Positions 1 to 10,688 of a DNA stretch of 64,000 nt are shown here, in pieces. Position 1 is the stretch's first letter, and every line of letters starts with the position of its first letter. The notes beneath the pieces are model-generated. The model did not search any database and was not told where the DNA came from. It saw only the letters and a list, made by a program, of their open reading frames with translations. The DNA is from Lagopus muta (lineage: Eukaryota > Chordata > Aves > Galliformes > Phasianidae): NCBI RefSeq assembly GCF_023343835.1, contig NC_064447.1:13021501-13085500 (forward strand), given 5' to 3'. Position numbers and translations under genes: made by a program.

Positions 1-939
1 ACTGTGGGAGGGAAAAGCGGAGGGAAGGAGATTAAAAGATTTGCCAGCAGCAGCAAGCAGTCAGCGGCTGGGCTGGGAATAGAAACCACACTCCTAGTTT
101 CCACTCCCTGAACCTGGCCGCCAGACTGTATTAGTAATGCGAATGCAAATACAGGGAAACGTTTCCTTTTTCAAACCAGCCCTGCTCACAGGTTGTCCCT
201 TCGAGTCGGGGCTGCTTGCAGTGAGGTGACACAGCACCCAGCAGTGCAGGCCCTCTGTCTGTGCTGACACAGCAGCGTTCAGTAGGGCAGTACTGCCACT
301 GCTGTGTTTAAGGAAGCCTGGAGGGATGCGGTGGTGACAGCCATCAATAGACCTTTGTGTTCCCCAAAATGTTCCCTCTCACAGCATGCCACAGGCTCGA
401 GGTTGGCAGCTTGGGAGCAGGCTGGCATTTTAACTAGTAGGTATGGGAGGGTGGTGGTGAGTCAGACACAAGTGGGATGTGCAGCAGAATGGGGCCGAGG
501 GGCCAGCAGTGCCATCGATGGTCTTTGGGTTGCCTTTGGGTTTGTGCTCGCTTTGTTCTATTCCCACATTGCTCCTCCATGTCGTAAACAAGCAACAGGG
601 TCAAAAAGTAAAAGCAGTGTGTGGATGCCACCCAACCAAACAGGCAGAGCAAACTGCACGGGAGGAATAGTGTTTGGAAACGCAGCACTGAGTCATCAAA
701 TAGAGTCCATGTTAAAGGCTCTCAGAGAAGCAGTTTGGGGGCAATCTCCTTCTGAAGGAAGGGCAGCTGGTTGCCTCCGTGCTCGCAGGGCCACAGTCAG
801 GGCTGCGTTCTGCTGGTGTCGTTGCCCTGTGTCTGTGTGTCATGTTTGTGTACGGTACAGAAAGGGCTGCAGGAGGGAAGGGGATGTGCTCTGTAGTGGT
901 TCTGTGTCACAGGACAAAGGGGAAATGGTTTCACACTGA

Positions 940-1035
940 AAGAAGGCAGATTTAGATTTGGATATGAGGAAAAAGTTTTTTATGATACAGGCAGTGAGAC
1001 AGTGGCGCAGGGTGCCCAGAGAGGCTCTGTGTTAG
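940..1035 (+). repeat. Diverged CR1-type LINE fragment
   Basis: The segment reads like the CR1 region just upstream of its 3' end. It begins with a variant of TTTAGATTTGGATAT, continues with GAGGAAAAAG and TTTTTT, then GTGAGACAGTGGCGCAGG, and ends in GTGCCCAGAGAGGCT. This order of phrases is typical of avian CR1. It is short and well diverged, so it is an old insertion with no coding capacity. I recognised it from memory of the family, without an alignment. Confidence 0.65.
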
Positions 1036-2573
1036 TGCTACTGCTCAGGGCTCAAGCAGTGAGTTGTTCCCCTGCCCCTTGCTGTGCAGTTACAGTGTGA
1101 CACCCCCAAAATGAGGCCGCTGTGCCCCACTGCCCCTCACTGGCCCCAGGGCTGAGGCAGGAGAGCTCAGCTGCTGGCTCTGGTCCTCTGTCAGACAGCA
1201 GTTAATTGGGAAGGGCTCAGCCTCCAAATGCTTTGCAAACACCAGGGTAATGACTTCCTTTCCCAGGCCGGTGGGTGGTTGGCACTCCGGGTAAGGGCTT
1301 CTCTTCCTGTGACTCTCCTGTGCTGCGTGACCCTGCTTGACCCGGGGAGGTTTGACTTTTCAAAAGGTTCGTTTACTCCTAGATAAAGATTAATTTTCAT
1401 TTTAATTTTTAACCTTAAATCTCATGGGAATGTGTTTTTGCATTCCATCCAAGATGCTGTTATCTGTGCCCAGCTTTGCCCCCTCCATGGCTTGCTTCAC
1501 CTAGGAGGTAATGAGTAACCCCTATTCCTCTGCTGGGCTGGGACCCAGTGCTGGGCTCCACGTGGTTCTGTGTCACAGTGTGAGGAGGTGCAGCTCCTAC
1601 ACCACCGCCTTCACACGGAGCCCCAAAGACCTTCCAGCAATGATAGTAGCAATGATGGCTCAGCCCCAGGGGAGCTGCAGCACAGGGCTGCCCTCACAGC
1701 AGAGCCCTCTGCTCCCAGCGCTCTGCCCAGAGCTGCACAGACAGCCCTTGTCCCCGCGGGGACACACAGCACTTCTCCAGACTCCCGGTCTCCTGCTCTC
1801 ACCGCAGGAAAAGGCTGTTGTGTGTAATGAGGGCGGGTTTGGGAGGGAGCACCGCGGGGTGGGAGCTGTGCTTGGTCTCCTCTGTCTGGCAGCTCTCACT
1901 GCAGTCAGTGGGAGCAGCAGGCCTGGCACACAGCCACGCAGCAGCTCTGCAAGACACACAGGTCTTGTGTCCCTTTTGGTGGGTAAAGAGGGGAAGTGGC
2001 ACCAGGTGACACTCCACAGCCGCAGGAAGAAGTGCACCCCACTCATAAAAGCAGGACGCATGGAATTTAACCACGGCTCTGGGGTTTGCGGTGCGGAATT
2101 CATTTTTCACCAATGTCTGCTCCAAGCAGCAAGGAACACCGTCTGTGTCTGTAATCCCTTGCAACTGGGGGGTCCCTGCAGAGGGATGGACCTGGTGGTG
2201 CTGGGCAGCCCCCAGCCCTAAATTCCCTGAGTGAGGCTGGGAAAAGGACTGGAAGCCCGAAGCAGAGCAGAGGAGCTGCATGTGGCTGTGTGATGTGATG
2301 GCACAAGGTGTGCTGCAGGGCTGCAAGGGAAGGAGGCATCTATAGGTAGAGCTTTAGGACAGCCCAGATTCAGTAAATAGGAAGAGATAAGGAACGGAGC
2401 TCCAAATTTGCAGAGGGAGCTAACAAGTGCATCCTGAATCTTTTGCAGATTGCCTGGTTCTGTTTTTCTTTATGGGAGAAAATGCTTCACTGGAGGGGGG
2501 AGCAGCTGGAAGGGGCTGTGTGCAGCTTCATGCATCCCCTGGAGCAAATCAGTGCACTGCAGGACCTGCTGCA

Positions 2574-2602
2574 CCTGTGCTGTGCTGTGCTGTGCTGTGC
2601 TG
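2574..2602. repeat. (GTGCT)n pentanucleotide microsatellite
   Basis: About five tandem copies of a GTGCT/TGCTG unit are directly visible. It is too short to have more than marker value. Confidence 0.8.
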
Positions 2603-2940
2603 CAGGGTGGGTGCTGGCTGTGAAGGATGATTTGGAATTGGCATTTGTAAGCTATCAAAAGTGCATGGTGAAGAGCTGCTGGTGTCCACAGATGAGGTTG
2701 GATGAGAAGATGGAAGAGATGGAGAGAGGGAATATAAAGAGAGATTTCATGATTACTGCTTAATTGTGAAACAGGTGTGGGTCGCTCAGGTTCTGGGCAA
2801 ATTATTGCAGGCAGAAGAATGGCAGTGAACCCAGTCAGCTCCATGGCGTGGGAACCCACACCTCCCCGAGCTGTGTTTGGACTTTGCCTTTTACAGACAA
2901 AAATTCCCAATTTTGTGAGGTATGGGCGTGGAGGGGAGGA

Positions 2941-2989
2941 TTGTGCAAAGCCCAGCAGCAGCCCTGGCATCAAATACTCTCAATAAATA
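2941..2989 (+). promoter_or_regulatory. Candidate core promoter of the first CYP2 gene
   Basis: An AT-rich TATA-like word, ATAAATA (2983-2989), lies about 60 bp before the start codon at 3050. That predicts a short 5' UTR of roughly 35 nt. At 2941-2949 TTGTGCAAA matches the C/EBP half-palindrome and runs into a CAAAG-containing word that resembles an HNF4 site. Both factors are common at liver and gut P450 promoters. Role and start site are inferred from spacing only. Confidence 0.4.
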
Positions 2990-3049
2990 CAGTGTGAGTG
3001 TCCTAATCAACAACTCTCAGCAGAGTGCAGAAGGCCAGGCTCCACCAGC

Positions 3050-6000
3050 ATGGCTGCCCTGGTGCCCCTGCTCACCTGTTGGCTCTGCGCTGCGCTTTTC
3101 ATCGCTGCACTCCTCTGTGTTGTAAAAGGTTTTAAACGATCAGCTTTAAATTTACCTCCCGGTCCGTTTCCTCTGCCCATCATCGGCAACCTGCACCTGC
3201 TGGACATCAGGAGACAGGACAGGTCTCTGATGAAGGTAGGAGCAAGCACACGTGCTGCCTTGGGCCCTGGGGGAGGAATGGCTGCACTTCTCCCTCCAAT
3301 GGCAGTTCTGAGATAACTGCTCCGTGCCAAATGCTGGGGTTTTAAAGTGTGATTTAATTAACTAAATGCAAAGCTTTCCGGATGATGAAGGAAACTGTTC
3401 AACCCCAACTGTGCAGAGTTTGGTGGGCTGTCAGTATGTAAGAGCTGCCCACACAGTGAAGGCTATGAGTATCTGCATCAGTTTGGGTGGATGAACGTAA
3501 ACTTTGGCATCTTTATGCTGTGAAATACTCCAAAATATTTGAGTGTCCACATGGCCAAATTGAAAGGCGGATGCTTAGTTGTAGTTGCCAAAATAGCTTG
3601 TATGTCTTGCTCATCATGCTGGTTTTCTAGAAGGGAGTTAGTGTAGCACAGCCTGAAGAAAAGATATAGGGGAAATAATTTAAAACCATGAGTGGCTTGG
3701 ACTTGGAAAAACATGGGTAGGGTAGGATGTCCTGAGCTAGAAGAGACCCAGGAGAATCACCAAGTCCAACTCCTGGCTCCACGTGGCCTCAAGCTGCACC
3801 AGGAGAGGGACAGGTTGGACAGGAGGAAAAATGTCTCCAAAAGGAATGGTGCAGCACTGGCACTGCTGCCAGGGAATGGTGGGGCCACCAGCATGGAGGT
3901 GTTCCAGAACCACAGAGATGTGGCACTGAGGGATGTGGTTTGGTGTCGTGGTGGGGGTGGGTTGGGGTTGTGCTTGGTGATCTTAGAGTTCTTCTCCAAC
4001 TTCAACGACCTCACCAGCAGAGCAGGACGTAGTGCTGCCGCTGACCACTGATTTTTCCTCTCCTTGCAGATTTCGGAGAAATATGGGCCAGTGTTCACTG
4101 TCCACCTGGGGATGCAGCAGGCGGTGGTGCTGAGCGGCTACGAGGCGGTGAAGGATGCACTTCTGAACACAGCGGATGTGTTTGCAGACAGACCTGCTAT
4201 CCCCATCTTCCATCACATCCAGCATGGAAATGGTACCGGTGCCTTGCAGAGATCAGGGCACGCTCACTCTGCTGTTTTCCAGATGTGTTCTTTCAATTTC
4301 AACCACATTTAGGAGTCTTGAGCCCATCGGTGGCTACACGGGGAGGGATTGAGGCAGTTTGCTTTCTGCAGAACAGCAGCTGTGAGCACCTTCCTATTTG
4401 CCTTATCCATTCTTTTTTGCTTTTTGCAGTACTTGGGTCACATTTCCAGGGTTCTGCTGCAGTGCAGAAGGAAGGAAATTATTTTTCACATGAAGGCTGA
4501 TGTCCTTATGCAATCTCTCTTCTGCAGTTACTGGCAGTTCAGACAGAGCCTGGATCATGCATGACTCATGATAAAGACTGCAAGAACTGGCAGGAGCGCA
4601 ATAGCACGAGCTGTTTGTACCTCAAACAATTACTTCTGTAAACAGATTTTTGGCATATTTCTGCATTGCATGCTAAGAAGTAATACATTGCCCAAGACGA
4701 GACATTGAAAAACAGTGAAGGGAATAATCCAGGGCTGAAAGGAAAAGATTTGATGACCTAATACGTATATAATGCATACAGCGTGTGGGGTTTTTTCATC
4801 TTGTTTTTAAAAGTGAGGCCCGGAGTGAGGAGGGGTGCATTGTATGAAGATGTAGACCGTGCTCAGCCCTGGAGCCAGCTGGGCAGGGAGCACCACCGTG
4901 GCACCAGGGCTGCCTGCTGTGCTGGTCTCTGCCAAACAGGAGAGCTTTTGGCATCACCTAAGGGCCAGCTGGGGAGATTTCCCAGCTGTAAGCTGTGGTA
5001 CCTCCCTGCCATCCCTCCTCATCCCCTTGCACAGAAGAAAGTTCATCTAAAACTGCAACAGGGAAATTGTTTGTCCTGTTCATGACATGGACACAGCAGT
5101 GTCGTCTGCTCCGAGCCTTGCTCTCTGAAACAGCTGCATTGTTTTCCTGGAGGAAAACAAGTCAGCCTGAGACAAATACCACACATAGAGATTTTGCTGT
5201 GTGTGGTTGAGAAGGGACAAAGCTATAAATAGGCAAAACCCAGAGGTGTGAACAGCAGATTGCTTCCTGCCCTGTGGGACCTGCGTGGGGCTGGGCTCTC
5301 CCAGGGCAGCCCTCCCCCAGCACCCGGCCCTGCATGTCACAGAGCCCCTATGTACCGAGCAAACCCCATAGCAGCTGTGCAGCCACACCATCCATCCCTC
5401 CGTAGGTGTGTTCTTCTCTTCCCAAGAGCTCTGGAAGACAACACGGAGGTTCACCTTGGCAGCTATGCGGGAGCTGGGCATGGGGAAGCGGCTTGCAGAA
5501 GAAAGGATGCTCGAGGAGCTGCAGTTTCTCACTGAGCTGATCAAATCCTTCCAAGGTGAGCTGGGATGTTTTATTACTTTGCAGAGCTACTGCAAAGACC
5601 TCAAGGTTGCTCTGGAAGACAAATGCAGGTGATTTGGGCCATTTCCAGGTGGGCAATTCCGACTTCGGCTTTTGAACGCAGCCCCCACCAACATCACCTT
5701 TGCTATCCTGTTTGGGAGAAGGTTTGACTACGCAGACCCAACGTTTGTCACTCTGCTACGACTCATTGATGAAGTTATGCTCCTTCTTGGCTCCCCATTC
5801 CTGCATGTAAGTCACCCCCCATGCTGAGTGTAATTGATTTATAATTCATGGGAAAATTAAAAATGATGCTCTAACAGTTTCTAAAGAAACGTATTTGGCT
5901 TGCTAAACATTTGGAGTTTTCTTTGCTAGAACTTCATGCTTTATCTTTTTGCTTTATTACCTCTTTAAAAATGTAATTTCATTGTTTCATGAGTTCACTA

Positions 6001-8287
6001 TCACTTTCCCTTAATTGTGTTCTTTTAATTCATGTTTATAGGCTGTGTCTAGACAAGTCTGATAGCTCCCATTCATTTCTGTAAAGAATTTTTCGTAGGA
6101 GACATTTTTATACACTACATTTTTTTTGTTAGCCAGAAAGAGAGACTCTCATACTGTGTCATTTGGTTCCTCACCCAACTGATGTCTCACATATGATCCT
6201 TAAGTTTTTGCAGTCTTTTACAGAACGTTTTTTTTTTTTTTTCCCCATGCTATTTTCCCTCTTTTTTTAGCTATTTAATTTCTACCCATTTCTTGGATTT
6301 CTTCTCAAACCTCACAAGATGATACTGAAAAAAGTGGAAGAGGTGTGTGTGATCCTAAAGAAACGTATCCAGGAAAGCAAAGCAAAAATTAATGGAAACA
6401 GCCTGATGAGCTACATTGATGCTCTGGTCTTCAAACAAGAGGTATTTCAGCATTACAGTGGTCACTGATGTGGCATCTTGTGCAGAGCCACACTGCTGCA
6501 ACGTTCTGTCTTCCCATGCTGACAGCGCTGCCTTTTTCTGTTTATTTCCCTACAGGAGGATAATAAAAGCAATACCATTTTTCATGATGCAAATGTGTTG
6601 GCCTCTGCTCTTGACTTGCTCATGGCTGGCACTGAAACCACATCCACCACCCTGCAGTGGGCCGTCCTGCTGATGATGAAGTACCCCGAGATTCAAAGTG
6701 AGACAACTTTGTGGGCCTCTTACACAGGGAATTAAAGCACTCTGCAGTGACTTCATAAATGCTGCTCACCTACAAAAGCCCCATAGCTGCTCTCCAGGGC
6801 ATCCAAAATCTGAGTGCCCGCAATGTGTCCATCTATGTCCAAGCTTTGTATGCTGCCCTTCAGGACTGAGGGATCCGAGGGCTTTCTCTCACCTACTGCC
6901 AAGGGCTGCATATCTTCATTGCATCCCGGGGGGCTTCAGCCAGCACTCACCATGGGTCAGGGTTTGGAGATGATTTCCTCACTCGATGCCTTCCCTTTGA
7001 CCACAGAAAAGGTGCGTGCAGAGATTGAGCGCGTTCTTGGCCCTGGCTGCCTGCCTACCTTTGAGGACCGGAAAAGCATGCCCTTCACCAACGCCGTCAT
7101 CCACGAGGTGCAGAGATTTGTCACCCTTCTGCCACACGTTCCTCGCTGCACCTCTGCTGACACCCATTTTAAAGGCTATTTCATCCCCAAGGTACGTGCT
7201 GCTCTGCAGCCCAAGAGCGGGCGGTGGCACACGGGGCAAAACACCGCGGGCAGATTTGGAGTGTGGGCTTCTGCTCTGAGCTCAGTAACAGCACAAGGTG
7301 ACGTAGTCGTAGGTTAGTCAATAATTCCAGCAAAGGCAGTATGTAATAACTAGTATCACTTGATTACGTACAAGCCTAGAAATCGCTTCTCTGGAAGTTT
7401 GCTTGAAGGCCCAAAGGGTTTGTATGCCTGGATGGCCTTCAGCTGAACACAGCTGTGTTGTAGGGAACAACAGTGATTCCTCTGCTCTCCTCGGTGCTGC
7501 TGGATAAAACTCAGTGGGAGACGCCGGATGAATTCAACCCCAACCACTTCCTTGATGCAGATGGGAACTTTGTAAAGAAGAAAGCGTTCCTGCCCTTCTC
7601 CACAGGTGACAGAAGGGTTTGGGCCGGCACAGGGCTGAGTGTGCAGCCAGGCATTGGGCTGTGAGCTCTGGCAGCAGCAGCACAGGTCAGCAGTGGGGAT
7701 GCTGTAGCAACATTCACTCTGGGTTTCAGTGAATTGCAAAATTCAGTCCTCAGTGAGAAGCACACCGGGCCCCAGGGTTTAAAGACACCTCTGGGATGTA
7801 GAAAACTCAAGCAGGAGTTCTGCCTTCTCTCTCCCTTAGGAAGAATGGTTTCTAGGTTGTCCCAAACCAATGCCTTGCAGGCTTGGAGTGAAGCAGCCTT
7901 GCTCAAATACGTATGGCAGACCAGTGGCAATGGCTGCTGATCATCAACCCACTACGTCTGCAGTTCTGCAGCCTGTTCTGTCCCTCACACTGTTGCCACT
8001 GAGTGGTAGGGAAGAGTTCTCAAGGAAACTGCCAGCCCACAAACCGCTGTGCTCTTGGCATCGCAGGGCGGAGAAACTGCATTGGAGAAAGCCTTGCCAC
8101 TGTGGAGCTCTTCATCTTCTTCACGGGCTTGATGCAGAAGTTCACCTTTAAGCCTCCCCCCGGGGTGAAGGAATCTGAGCTGAACATGGCAGCAGAGGCT
8201 GGGTTCACCATGCGGCCATTCCCACAGTGTGCCTGTGCTGTGCTGCACCCGGAGCCCCAGCCTCAGAGTGCACAGCATCCCATGTAG
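3050..8287 (+). CDS. CYP2W1: Cytochrome P450 family 2, CYP2W1-like (gene A), complete, nine exons
   Basis: Haem-thiolate mono-oxygenase of the ER membrane. Exons: 3050-3235, 4070-4232, 5406-5555, 5649-5806, 6271-6441, 6556-6697, 7007-7191, 7464-7605, 8067-8287. They join in frame to 505 codons plus stop, with GT-AG at every intron and the standard CYP2 intron phases. Landmarks: N-terminal hydrophobic anchor (residues 1-26), proline hinge LPPGPFPLP (35-43), helix C WKTTR (126-130), helix I AGTET (300-304), ExxR E357-R360, and haem loop FSTGRRNCIG with thiolate Cys437. The block [17 protein letters not shown] and an NIT sequon at 181-183 match human CYP2W1 ([14 protein letters not shown]; Asn177), so I place it in subfamily W. 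Whether it is W1 or a lineage-specific W2 is uncertain. Nothing is broken. Intron 3 is only 93 bp. It points tail to tail with gene B. The endogenous substrate is unknown; human CYP2W1 acts on lysophospholipids, retinoids and indoles. Confidence 0.93.
3722..3780 (-). repeat. Short CR1-like tail in reverse orientation
   Basis: The words GAAGAGACCCAGGAGAATCA and CAAGTCCAACTCCTGGCTCC are those of the common avian CR1-derived phrase about fitting a 'GATCATC...AGTCCAACTCC' stretch. They lie in intron 1 of gene A directly before another CR1 piece. Orientation is inferred from the order of the phrases and is less certain than family membership. Confidence 0.45.
3785..4009 (+). repeat. CR1-type LINE 3' end in intron 1 of gene A
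   Basis: The phrases follow the CR1 3' region in order: TCAAGCTGCACCAGGAGAGG, CAGGTTGGAC, TGGAGGTGTTCCAGAACCAC, GATGTGGCACTGAGGGATGT, and the tail TGATCTTAGAGTTCTTCTCC followed by AACTTCAACGA. It stops about 60 bp before exon 2. It is old and diverged. It is 3'-truncated non-coding sequence, as most CR1 copies are. Confidence 0.75.
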
Positions 8288-8511
8288 CTGCTCGCTGCGG
8301 AGCCCAGCAGATGCACACAGGAGAAACCAGATCTCACTATGCAGTATTTAGCAGTAATGCCTTCTGACTCAAAGACTTTCAGTTACTGGTGCTGTGCTTA
8401 AAATGTGCTGAGCAAATGGTTTTGTACGAAGCAGAGGAGAGCTGGGCCTGAGACGAGCTGGGAATAGCACCCAACACATGACGGGGAGTGACAGAACCAT
8501 CACATTCACAC

Positions 8512-8517
8512 ATTAAA
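8512..8517 (+). terminator. Candidate poly(A) signal of gene A
   Basis: ATTAAA, the commonest variant of the hexamer, lies about 225 nt after the stop codon. A canonical AATAAA at 9039-9044 is an alternative. Neither can be confirmed without transcripts. Confidence 0.4.
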
Positions 8518-9981
8518 TGCACAGTATAAGGAAAGGTTCCCAGTTCTCAGCTTCTGAGAGAATGTTTCTCATGGGCGGTTTGTTCCTTCATTTGGAGAGC
8601 AACATTAGATACAGATTGTCTCATTCTCGCATCCGTGCTCTTCTCCCATTCCTTACTGTACCTGCTGTGATGAAGTACTCCCAGATACCTGCACCATGTC
8701 CAGTGGATGCCCTTCCTATACTTTCCAGTCTTCTGATTTTCAACCCCAATACCAAACCGTGACCTTTTAGGTTCCTGTGCTCTGAGGGATCTCATCACAC
8801 CCCTTCACTACTGATGACAACAGGACTCTCGTTTCCAGCAGCTCACTTCTTCCTTGGTCTGAAATGCAGAGTAGGGACCAGAAGGATTTGACAGGTCTGC
8901 AGTGGGGGGTGGGCTGAGCCAATGCCCTTCAAAGAGTTTGCACAGGTGAACCCCATGGAAAGGGGCTGTCTGCTGTAGGATGGGAGGAGGGCAGCTCCCA
9001 TTACCTGCATACCACCTGATTCTTCCAGGTTAATGGTAAATAAATAGTGCACATCTCTTTGCTCCCAGCCTCGCTCCCAGGTCAGTGCAGTTGGACTGGG
9101 GGTTCATAAAGCTGCGAGGTGTTCCCTGCACGGAGCCCTGGCTGTGGCTGACAGGGCATTCTGGCCCAGTGAGAACTGCAGTGACTCGGAGGGATCGTGG
9201 TGCCATCTCGTGGCAAAAGGGAAATAGAGATCATCTGCGTGATTGTTGCTCTGGCCAGCGTGCAAAGGGGCTGCAAATAGAGGGGCAGTGCTCGTTGCAC
9301 AAGTTGCTGCTATTCTGGCACCTGGCCATCGTCCCTTGGACAGCAGAGCCCCGGGGAAACCACTGTGCTGATATGGAGGCTCTCCAGCTGAGCCATTTGT
9401 GATAGGATCAGGGCATGCAGAACCTCTCAGCCGTGGGGTACGAGTTGAACCAATTGTGTTATTGGCACTCTGGGCTCAGGTTCAACTCCATGGCGTTTGC
9501 TTTTCTGCAAAGTACAAAGCTTGGTGGCAGAAACATCTGATGTAATGAAAACGTGGGAGAATTAAAACTTTATTGGGTTCCCGTAAAGGGAAAGATATAA
9601 ACAATGTGATAAAGCACACGATAAGATAATGCATATGGAGAACAGCGATTCACAGGCAGCTATTTGGATGGAAAATATCCTGAGCTATACATCAACCGGA
9701 TTGAGATTGCAGAATGTGATGGATGATAAGAGTGCTATGGACTGGGGCAGCAGACAGCAAAAGAAAATAACAACAACTTGGTCTGATCCAAATTCTCCTT
9801 GCATGAGTGTTTGCATGCATACAAGGCTCCACTTGCAAAGAAATTGCATGGTTGGTTCCAATGGCCAAACTGTTCCAAACTGCACTGATTGCCCAGGAAT
9901 TCCTGAGAGAGGGAATGCGTTTGCTCCTATTTTAACCAGGTCAGAAAAGACAGACATCCATAAAACTAGAAATGAGTCTGG

Positions 9982-9987
9982 TTTATT
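9982..9987 (-). terminator. Candidate poly(A) signal of gene B
   Basis: AATAAA on the minus strand lies about 700 nt after the gene B stop. A second AATAAA at 9569-9574, in the context CCCAATAAAG, is an alternative distal site. The choice is an inference. Confidence 0.35.
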
Positions 9988-10688
9988 TTCCTGTATCATT
10001 AGCCTTTTATGATCACTTGCTGGTATGAATGTTAACTGCAAACTTAAAAATGTAGATCCTCTTCCATTCAGACTGTGGAGCAGTGTTGAACATGGTGGCG
10101 GCAACTCTTGGCTATCTAGACAGGCTTGCAGACTTCAAGGTGTCTTTCAAGACTGTGTTTCAAGGAGGAAGAACTTCATCCCCACAGCCCGTGGATGGGT
10201 GGTTTTGCACTTTCAGTGCTTGTCTTGGCTGCCTGCCCCAGTGGGATTTTGCTGGAAGCTCTGGCTAATGAGAGAGCTTGGCTCAAGAAGCACCTACAGC
10301 GTATTTCAGCTCCCAGTGAACGCTGGTGTGTCTTGAGTGGGAATTTTGGGAGATTTCTGCAGTGTTGTGAGCCTTACTTTGGTGTTGAAGTGTGGATGTC
10401 ACACCTACATGTCATGGACACACACCCCCGGGTCCTTCAGCTGCTGGGTGTCCCTCTCTGGGAGGGTCACCAGGATTGTGCTTTCTCATTGATTTGCCTG
10501 CATTCCCCACAGCAAGGGAGCAAAGAGCAGGTCAGCGACCTATGGGGAGATGTAGGGGTGGGAGTGGACAGAGACAGCGGGAGGGAAATACGACAGAGCG
10601 TGGCACGATGGCACGGGGCGATGAGCCCTAGCACAGCTAAGATGGGCCTTGGTGGTGTCCCCACCTGGCCGCCCCGCAGCAGCACTGC

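Larger units (their letters stand above)
1..2930. other. Intergenic left flank, no gene recognised
   Basis: I see no exon that resembles a known protein. Open frames of up to about 236 codons occur here but overlap on both strands and lack homology, so they look like chance frames in moderately GC-rich DNA. Human C7orf50 would be the next gene outward by synteny, but I could not recognise any of its exons. The stretch holds a CR1 scrap and a short pentamer repeat, listed separately. Confidence 0.6.
8288..10688. other. Shared 3' flank between tail-to-tail CYP2 genes A and B
   Basis: This 2.4-kb gap between the two stop codons should carry both 3' UTRs. On the plus strand there is ATTAAA at 8512-8517, about 225 nt after the stop of gene A, and AATAAA at 9039-9044. 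On the minus strand AATAAA occurs at 9982-9987 and 9569-9574, which would give gene B a 3' UTR of about 0.7 or 1.1 kb. I see no additional coding exon. Long 3' UTRs could overlap between the two genes. Confidence 0.5.

Noticed and set aside
304-2221. Open frames of 211 and 236 codons upstream of gene A
   Set aside because: No homology, low-complexity composition, and overlapping frames on the other strand; the first spans part of a region next to a CR1 fragment. I treat them as chance.
1-3000. Terminal exons of C7orf50, the expected syntenic neighbour
   Set aside because: I looked for the conserved C-terminal peptide in all frames and did not see it, so the gene probably ends to the left of the window.
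9540-10110. Possible retroviral LTR-like segment between genes A and B
   Set aside because: It starts with TG and is AT-rich with a poly(A)-signal-like word, but I could find no matching second LTR, no primer-binding site and no coding remnant. The minus-strand AATAAA words fit the 3' end of gene B just as well.
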